Below are positions 7,933 to 11,019 of a stretch of 11,019 bases of DNA, one piece after another (position 1 is the stretch's first letter; each line of letters opens with the position of its first letter). Both the position numbers and the translations under genes were made by a program. The notes under the pieces were generated by a model, which worked only from the letters and a program-made list of their open reading frames with translations, was not told the DNA's origin and ran no database searches. Origin of the DNA: Clostridia bacterium (GTDB lineage: Bacteria > Bacillota > Clostridia > Christensenellales > Borkfalkiaceae); assembly GCA_017628935.1 (NCBI GenBank), contig JAGBYC010000093.1, forward strand, positions 1 through 11,019, in the 5' to 3' direction.

Positions 7933-8421
7933 TTAAAGACTTTTAGAAATTTCTGCGTCTTTTGCTAATACCTTAGCAGCATCACTAGCACGCTTGTCGT
8001 CAAGTTTTTTAGCAAGTTCTTTATCTTCAACTGCTAAAATTTGAATAGCAAGTAAGGCAGCGTTTGCCGCACCGTTAATTGCTACGGTTGCAACTGGAAT
8101 GCCTGTTGGCATTTGAACGGTTGATAATAACGCGTCTAACCCGTCAAGATTTGTAGACTTACAAGGTATACCTATTACTGGCAACGTTGTATTTGCCGCA
8201 ATAGCACCTGCTAAGTGAGCAGCCATACCAGCAGCAGCAATAATAACACCAACATCGTTAGCGCGTGCGTTTAAAGCAAAGTCGCGCGCTTCAACTGGGG
8301 TTCTGTGTGCAGAATAAACGTGAACTTCAAACGGAACGCCAAACGCCGTTAAAGTATCAGTTGCTTTTTTAACGATAGGTAAATCGCTATCGCTACCCAT
8401 TACAATACCAACTTTTTTCAT
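7933..8421 (-). CDS. purE: N5-carboxyaminoimidazole ribonucleotide mutase PurE (class I)
   Basis: Rearranges N5-CAIR to CAIR (step 6). It has 162 residues, normal for class I PurE, an octameric cytosolic enzyme. Seen: GIVMGSDSDLPIVKKA at 5-20, YSAHRTP at 36-42 with the active-site His39, AAAGMAAHLAG at 62-72 with His69, PVIGIPCKS near 81-89, and MPTGIPVATVAI. The GSDSD and SAHRTP forms mark class I, which depends on PurK for N5-CAIR, whereas class II uses AIR and CO2 directly. No purK is in the window. The start follows AAGGAGTGTTTT. It is the first gene of the operon and is directly controlled by the riboswitch and terminator upstream. Confidence 0.96.
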   Translation of the reverse strand: MKKVGIVMGSDSDLPIVKKATDTLTAFGVPFEVHVYSAHRTPVEARDFALNARANDVGVIIAAAGMAAHLAGAIAANTTLPVIGIPCKSTNLDGLDALLSTVQMPTGIPVATVAINGAANAALLAIQILAVEDKELAKKLDDKRASDAAKVLAKDAEISKSL

Positions 8422-8441
8422 AAAACACTCCTTATTTTTGC

Positions 8442-8501
8442 AAAAATTTTAAAAGGGCGGACTAAAACTTGCGATTATATACTCACAGTTTCAGTGCGCC
8501 C
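8442..8501 (-). terminator. Regulated intrinsic terminator of the ZTP riboswitch
   Basis: On the transcript GGGCGCACUGAAACU (8501-8487) pairs with AGUUUUAGUCCGCCC (8469-8455): 15 positions with one C-C mismatch and one G-U pair, followed by UUUUAAAAUUUUU (8454-8442). The 5' arm begins with the GGGC that is also the conserved 3' end of the aptamer. Folding of the ligand-bound aptamer should therefore prevent the terminator, giving an ON switch. The AAGGAG of purE begins a few bases after the U-tract. Confidence 0.85.
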
Positions 8502-8584
8502 AGACGGTCGGCTAAAGGATTAACCTTACGTCGTTCCTTGTTCCTTTGTGGTGCTCCACTAATCCGTCAGTTGCAAAGAACGTT
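8498..8584 (-). promoter_or_regulatory. ZTP riboswitch aptamer (pfl motif) in the purE leader
   Basis: Senses ZMP/ZTP, the AICAR nucleotides that build up when 10-formyl-THF is limiting. Elements on the transcript: P1 CGUUCUUUG (8582-8574) with CAAGGAACG (8540-8532); the conserved ACUGACGG (usual ACUGGCG) at 8571-8564; hairpin GUGGAGCACCAC (8559-8548); an AAGGAAC segment matching the usual GGGGAGC; a variable linker with an AAGG/CCUU hairpin; and the terminal CCGUCUGGGC (8507-8498), usual CCGCCUGGGC. GACGG and CCGUC can pair and covary with the common GGCGG/CCGCC, which supports the fold. The terminator overlap fits known ON switches of this class. Assigned from memory of the consensus; no covariance search was run. 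Confidence 0.83.
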
Positions 8585-8597
8585 AAGTTATGTTAGT

Positions 8598-8626
8598 AGT
8601 ATAACAAAATTTTAAATACAAGTCAA
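8598..8626 (-). promoter_or_regulatory. Promoter of the purine operon
   Basis: The minus strand has -35 TTGACT (8626-8621), a 17-base spacer and -10 TATACT (8603-8598), near-consensus for the housekeeping sigma factor, with AT-rich DNA upstream. Transcription should start near 8591, just before P1 of the riboswitch. Confidence 0.85.
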
Positions 8627-8660
8627 ATAAAAATTATATTTTTATAGCATAAATACAATA

Positions 8661-8702
8661 AAAATTTAAGGTGTGATTACGCCGTTACGCAAACACACCT
8701 TT
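8661..8702 (-). terminator. Probable terminator after mntP
   Basis: AAGGTGTG (8702-8695) pairs with CACACCTT (8675-8668), followed by AAATTTT and more A/T. The 5' arm lies within the last codons of mntP and the stop codon is in the loop. The U-run is interrupted by AAA, so strength is uncertain. It separates mntP from the purine promoter. Confidence 0.55.
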
Positions 8703-9272
8703 AATAAATATTTGTAAACCTATAAAAATTAAAATTGCTCCACCAAAAATTGACGCTTTATTTGAAAAAGCAGTGCCGAATTTTTTACCCATTTTAACAC
8801 CAAAAAAGCATAAAACAAAGGTTATTACGGCTATTATTAAAACGGTTACAAGCGCCATAATAAAGTTATAGTTAGTTATGGTAAAACCAGTTGAAAGCGC
8901 GTCGATTGACGTGGCTATACCTTGAACGATTATTCCTACAAAATTTACGCCTTTTTTGCACACAACTTCATCAGGCTTACTTTTAATTCCTTCATAAAGC
9001 ATTTTACCACCTATAAAAGAAAGTAGAATAAGTGCAACGTAAGGAATAAAAGCGTTAAGCACATTAAAATAGCCAACTAACGAACGAACTAAAAACCAAC
9101 CTATAAGTGGCATTAACGCTTGAAAAAAAGCAAAAACGCCTGCTATTAAGGTTGTTTTACCGTTTTTTATGCACGGCTCGTTAAGACCGTTAGCAAGCGA
9201 AACTGAAAACGCGTCCATCGATAAGCCTAAGCCTAATAATATAGCCGTTAAAAAGAAGTTTAAGTCAAACAT
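8685..9272 (-). CDS. mntP: Manganese efflux pump MntP
   Basis: Inner-membrane exporter that lowers cytosolic Mn(II). The 195-residue protein is of family size (about 190) and strongly hydrophobic, with six likely membrane segments near 6-28, 41-62, 73-95, 110-130, 136-158 and 174-193. It shows the duplicated family signature: LSMDAFSVSLANG at 17-29 and ATSIDALSTGF at 120-130, each with a membrane aspartate (Asp20, Asp124) of the kind needed for transport in E. coli MntP. The start has AAGGTGA overlapping the stop codon of the upstream acyltransferase gene (8-base gap), so the two are probably co-transcribed. There is no room for a yybP-ykoY manganese riboswitch directly before it, and I see none ahead of the two-gene unit. 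It is not functionally linked to the purine operon downstream. Confidence 0.92.
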   Translation of the reverse strand: MFDLNFFLTAILLGLGLSMDAFSVSLANGLNEPCIKNGKTTLIAGVFAFFQALMPLIGWFLVRSLVGYFNVLNAFIPYVALILLSFIGGKMLYEGIKSKPDEVVCKKGVNFVGIIVQGIATSIDALSTGFTITNYNFIMALVTVLIIAVITFVLCFFGVKMGKKFGTAFSNKASIFGGAILIFIGLQIFIKGVFA

Positions 9273-9280
9273 TTTTCACC

Positions 9281-10009
9281 TTAGTTTTTTATATAATTTT
9301 CATACAAACTGATTACTTTTACGCGAAATTCTTCACTAATTTCTTCAGTAGTTAAGCCTTTGTTTTTGAGTTGTAAATACGACGTAGGCTTACCTATTAC
9401 TACTTTATTATGCTTAATAGAAAGGTAAACTGGGCAAATAGAAATATCTTCGTTATTACGTTTAACGTAATAATTACTTAGCATAACGAAACCGTTTAAA
9501 AACTTGGTAGGTTTAGTTAAATACCCGTTAGTACTATCTTCAGGGTACACCATAACCGACGTATCGTTATTTAAAACGTTTAAGCTGTATTTAAAGGTTT
9601 TAAAAATGCGCGCGTCAGGAAAACTTGGTATTACTTTTACCCCGCGATATATAAATATAGAAAAGAAGGCTTCAAAAAACGCTTTTATAGTTGATACGAA
9701 TTTGCTCTTACGTAGTTTTTGTATATACAACACGTTTTTTAAATAGTTAAACCTATCTTTATAACTGCCAAGCATAGGATACGCGCCCCATTTAGCGCAA
9801 TTCATAGGCAAATATTTATCATAAACTAGTGGGCCGTTTTTACCCTCGTGGTTGCCAACGAATATGCATTTTTTAGGAAGTTCGCCAGCAGTATTTATTA
9901 CCGTTATTTTTCCACTTGCAAAAGGCAATAATATAGGGCGAAATATTTTCCAAAAGGGTTGTTTTTTGTTTGGAGTTTTAAAATAAAATTTATCTTTCAT
10001 AGCTAACAT
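9281..10009 (-). CDS. Divergent PlsC-like lysophospholipid acyltransferase family protein
   Basis: Probable acyltransferase acting on lysophospholipids or a related acceptor at the membrane. The 242 residues follow the PlsC layout: GNHEGKNGP at 52-60 in place of NHxSxxD, IFIYRGVKVIP near 118-128 (acceptor region), VMVYPEDSTNGY at 152-163 in place of FPEGTRS, and KFLNGFVMLS near 169-178 followed by ICPVYLS, typical of the family. The HX4D catalytic motif is altered: His54 is present but the position five residues on is Gly59, not Asp, and PEG is PED. No clear membrane helix or signal peptide is seen; a basic, aromatic N-terminus could touch the membrane. Two ATGs (10009 and 10000) lack a good ribosome binding site, so the start is uncertain by three codons. 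Activity and substrate are not known. Confidence 0.65.
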   Translation of the reverse strand: MLAMKDKFYFKTPNKKQPFWKIFRPILLPFASGKITVINTAGELPKKCIFVGNHEGKNGPLVYDKYLPMNCAKWGAYPMLGSYKDRFNYLKNVLYIQKLRKSKFVSTIKAFFEAFFSIFIYRGVKVIPSFPDARIFKTFKYSLNVLNNDTSVMVYPEDSTNGYLTKPTKFLNGFVMLSNYYVKRNNEDISICPVYLSIKHNKVVIGKPTSYLQLKNKGLTTEEISEEFRVKVISLYENYIKN

Positions 10010-10036
10010 ACAATATTCTATTTGTTTTAACTATAT

Positions 10037-10064
10037 ATAATACTTAAAAGACAAAATTTGTCAA
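10037..10064 (-). promoter_or_regulatory. Promoter of the acyltransferase-mntP unit
   Basis: The minus strand shows -35 TTGACA (10064-10059), perfect consensus, and -10 TATTAT (10042-10037) with a 16-base spacer; TTATAT two bases on is an alternative. The expected leader is only about 20 bases and has no Shine-Dalgarno site. Confidence 0.65.
10050..10062. promoter_or_regulatory. Operator-like palindrome over the -35 element
   Basis: GACAAA-A-TTTGTC is a perfect inverted repeat with 6-base arms. It overlaps the TTGACA -35 box and the spacer of the acyltransferase-mntP promoter, where a repressor would block RNA polymerase. No regulator is identified, and short palindromes occur by chance in AT-rich DNA. 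Confidence 0.35.
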
Positions 10065-10122
10065 ACTAAACACACCTTTAAAAAAGATATTTCACAAATG
10101 TTTAACAAAACTAAAATAATCG

Positions 10123-10151
10123 TTGATATTTTTTTATAAATTTGCTAAAAT
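10123..10151 (+). promoter_or_regulatory. Promoter of rsmE
   Basis: -35 TTGATA (10123-10128), a 17-base T/A-rich spacer, -10 TAAAAT (10146-10151). Start of transcription would be near 10158, leaving only about ten leader bases with the AAAGG ribosome site (10157-10161) almost at the 5' end; that closeness lowers confidence. Confidence 0.5.
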
Positions 10152-10167
10152 ATGGTAAAGGTGCATT

Positions 10168-10908
10168 ATGTATAATTTTTTTGTTAAAGAAGGCGATATA
10201 ACTGAAAATACCGTAGTAATTACCGGTGCAGACTATAACCATATTAAAAAGGTTTTACGTTTGCGTGAGGGAGATACCGTTTTAGTAAGCGTTGGTGGTT
10301 ATAGCCATTTATGTGAACTTAAAAAGTTTGAAAGCGAAGCCGTTATTTTAGAAATTATTGAAAGAAATAGTAAAGACGCGTCGCTACCTATTGATATATA
10401 TTTATATCAAGGCAAACCAAAAAGCGATAAAATGGAATTAATTATTCAAAAGGCCGTTGAACTTGGCGTAAATAAAATAGTTCCCGTTTCAATGAAGCGT
10501 TCTATCGTTAAACTTGACGATAAAAAGGCAAAAGAAAAGGTTTCGCGTTGGCAAGCAATTAGTGAAAGCGCAAGCAAACAAAGTAAGCGCAACGTTATAC
10601 CTGAAGTTTTACCAGTTACCACTTTAAAAAACGCTATTAACGAACTTAAATCGTTTGACAGTATAATAGTTCCTTACGAAAATAAAGAAGGTATGTTGCC
10701 TACCCTTGACGCTTTAAAGGAAATGAAAAGTGGGCCTAAAGTTGGCGTTGTAATAGGCCCTGAAGGTGGATTTGAAGATGAAGAAATTAAACTTTTACAA
10801 GATGCCGGCGCAAAAATAGTATCGCTTGGTAAACGAATTTTACGCACAGAAACGGCTGCAATTACCACCCTTTCAATGTTAATGCTTTACGCCGAAATTA
10901 AATTATAA
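10168..10908 (+). CDS. rsmE: 16S rRNA m3U1498 methyltransferase RsmE
   Basis: Methylates N3 of U1498 of 16S rRNA in the 30S subunit, using SAM. It has 246 residues, normal for the family. An N-terminal PUA-like RNA-binding region (about 1-70, with HIKKVLRLREGD at 25-36) is followed by a SPOUT-type methyltransferase domain with the trefoil-knot signatures: QGKPKSDKMELIIQKAVELG at 81-100, RWQAISESASKQSKR at 127-141 (family RW..I..EA.EQS.R), VIGPEGGF at 195-202 and LGKRILRTETA at 220-230, which form the SAM pocket. The start is supported by AAAGGTG seven bases upstream. It is transcribed away from the acyltransferase gene and converges with an unidentified gene at the right edge. In many Firmicutes rsmE follows prmA; here it stands alone with its own promoter and terminator. 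Confidence 0.96.
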   Translation: MYNFFVKEGDITENTVVITGADYNHIKKVLRLREGDTVLVSVGGYSHLCELKKFESEAVILEIIERNSKDASLPIDIYLYQGKPKSDKMELIIQKAVELGVNKIVPVSMKRSIVKLDDKKAKEKVSRWQAISESASKQSKRNVIPEVLPVTTLKNAINELKSFDSIIVPYENKEGMLPTLDALKEMKSGPKVGVVIGPEGGFEDEEIKLLQDAGAKIVSLGKRILRTETAAITTLSMLMLYAEIKL

Positions 10909-10940
10909 AAAACGGAGCAATCTTGCTCCGTTTTGTTTTA
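10909..10940 (+). terminator. Strong, probably bidirectional terminator after rsmE
   Basis: AAAACGGAGCA (10909-10919), loop ATCT, TGCTCCGTTTT (10924-10934), then GTTTTA. The stem is perfect and begins right after the rsmE stop. On the minus strand the same hairpin is followed by TTTTTTATA, so it can also terminate the converging gene whose stop is at 10938-10940. Confidence 0.92.
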
Positions 10941-11019
10941 TACTATGTTTTTATTTTTTAAATAAACTATCGCGTCGCGGTAACCGTCAAAACCTTTACC
11001 ACAAATCATTTTTTCAGCG
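10938..11019 (-). CDS. C-terminal end of an unidentified protein (partial)
   Basis: From base 11018 the minus strand is open for 26 codons to TAA at 10938-10940, and the gene continues beyond the right edge. The peptide includes KMICGKGFDGYRDAIVYLKN and ends KNKNIV. Codon use matches the neighbours (C-ending codons before G, as in GGTTACCGCGACGCG), and the stop lies at the mouth of the shared terminator, both of which support a real gene end. I do not recognise the family and propose no function. It is convergent with rsmE. Confidence 0.5.
   Translation of the reverse strand, partial: AEKMICGKGFDGYRDAIVYLKNKNIV

Noticed and set aside
8455..8501. A guanine/adenine riboswitch, suggested by UAUAAUCGC...GUCCG in the leader
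   Set aside because: The P2/P3 hairpins and loop sequences of purine riboswitches are missing; the segment is the loop and 3' arm of the terminator hairpin, and the upstream part fits the ZTP class. A PRPP (ykkC-type) riboswitch was also considered and has no matching core.
9273..9280. yybP-ykoY manganese riboswitch ahead of mntP
   Set aside because: Only eight bases separate mntP from the preceding gene, and no such structure is seen at 10010-10167.
10068..10081. 14-base match AAACACACCTTTAA also present at 8691-8704
   Set aside because: One copy is the end of the mntP coding sequence and terminator arm, the other is AT-rich promoter DNA; there is no wider similarity, so it looks like chance.

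Overview
The window is AT-rich, has strong AAGGAG/AAGGTG-type ribosome binding sites, and all twelve visible stop codons are TAA. The gene set and protein variants (clostridial long-form PurL, a ZTP riboswitch, an Fe-S-type PurF, a PurO-type IMP cyclohydrolase next to a stand-alone AICAR formyltransferase) point to a low-GC Firmicute, most likely an anaerobic, gut-type member of the Clostridia. The genus cannot be read from the sequence.

Positions 1-8630, minus strand: one large de novo purine operon, read right to left as purE, purC, purF, purM, purN, purO-like, AICAR formyltransferase (the PurH C-terminal half), purD and the start of purL, which runs off the left edge. Most gaps are 1-19 bases. 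The exceptions are 123 bases between purE and purC (a G-free A-rich leader) and 75 bases between purM and purN (a stem-loop). A canonical promoter (TTGACT-17-TATACT) precedes a ZTP riboswitch (pfl motif) whose 3' end overlaps the 5' arm of an intrinsic terminator just ahead of purE. ZMP/ZTP accumulates when 10-formyl-THF is short and AICAR formylation stalls, so the switch would raise expression of an operon that includes both folate-dependent formyltransferases (PurN and AICAR formyltransferase). Together the genes cover every step from PRPP to IMP except PurB and, since PurE is class I, PurK.

Two enzymes depart from the textbook bacterial pathway. PurF keeps its PRPP-binding motif and likely Fe-S ligands but has lost the N-terminal cysteine and the other glutaminase residues. 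The last two steps are split between a PurH C-terminal-like protein and an archaeal-type PurO cyclohydrolase instead of bifunctional PurH.

Positions 8668-10064, minus strand: a two-gene unit with its own promoter, encoding a divergent PlsC-like acyltransferase and the manganese exporter MntP, closed by a probable terminator. Positions 10123-10940, plus strand: rsmE (16S rRNA m3U1498 methyltransferase) with its own promoter and a strong, probably bidirectional terminator. Positions 10938-11019, minus strand: the last 26 codons of an unidentified gene converging on rsmE.

No tRNA, rRNA, mobile element, CRISPR array or integrase was seen. This is ordinary chromosomal housekeeping DNA; the interest lies in the variant enzymes, the riboswitch control and an unusual codon-context pattern.
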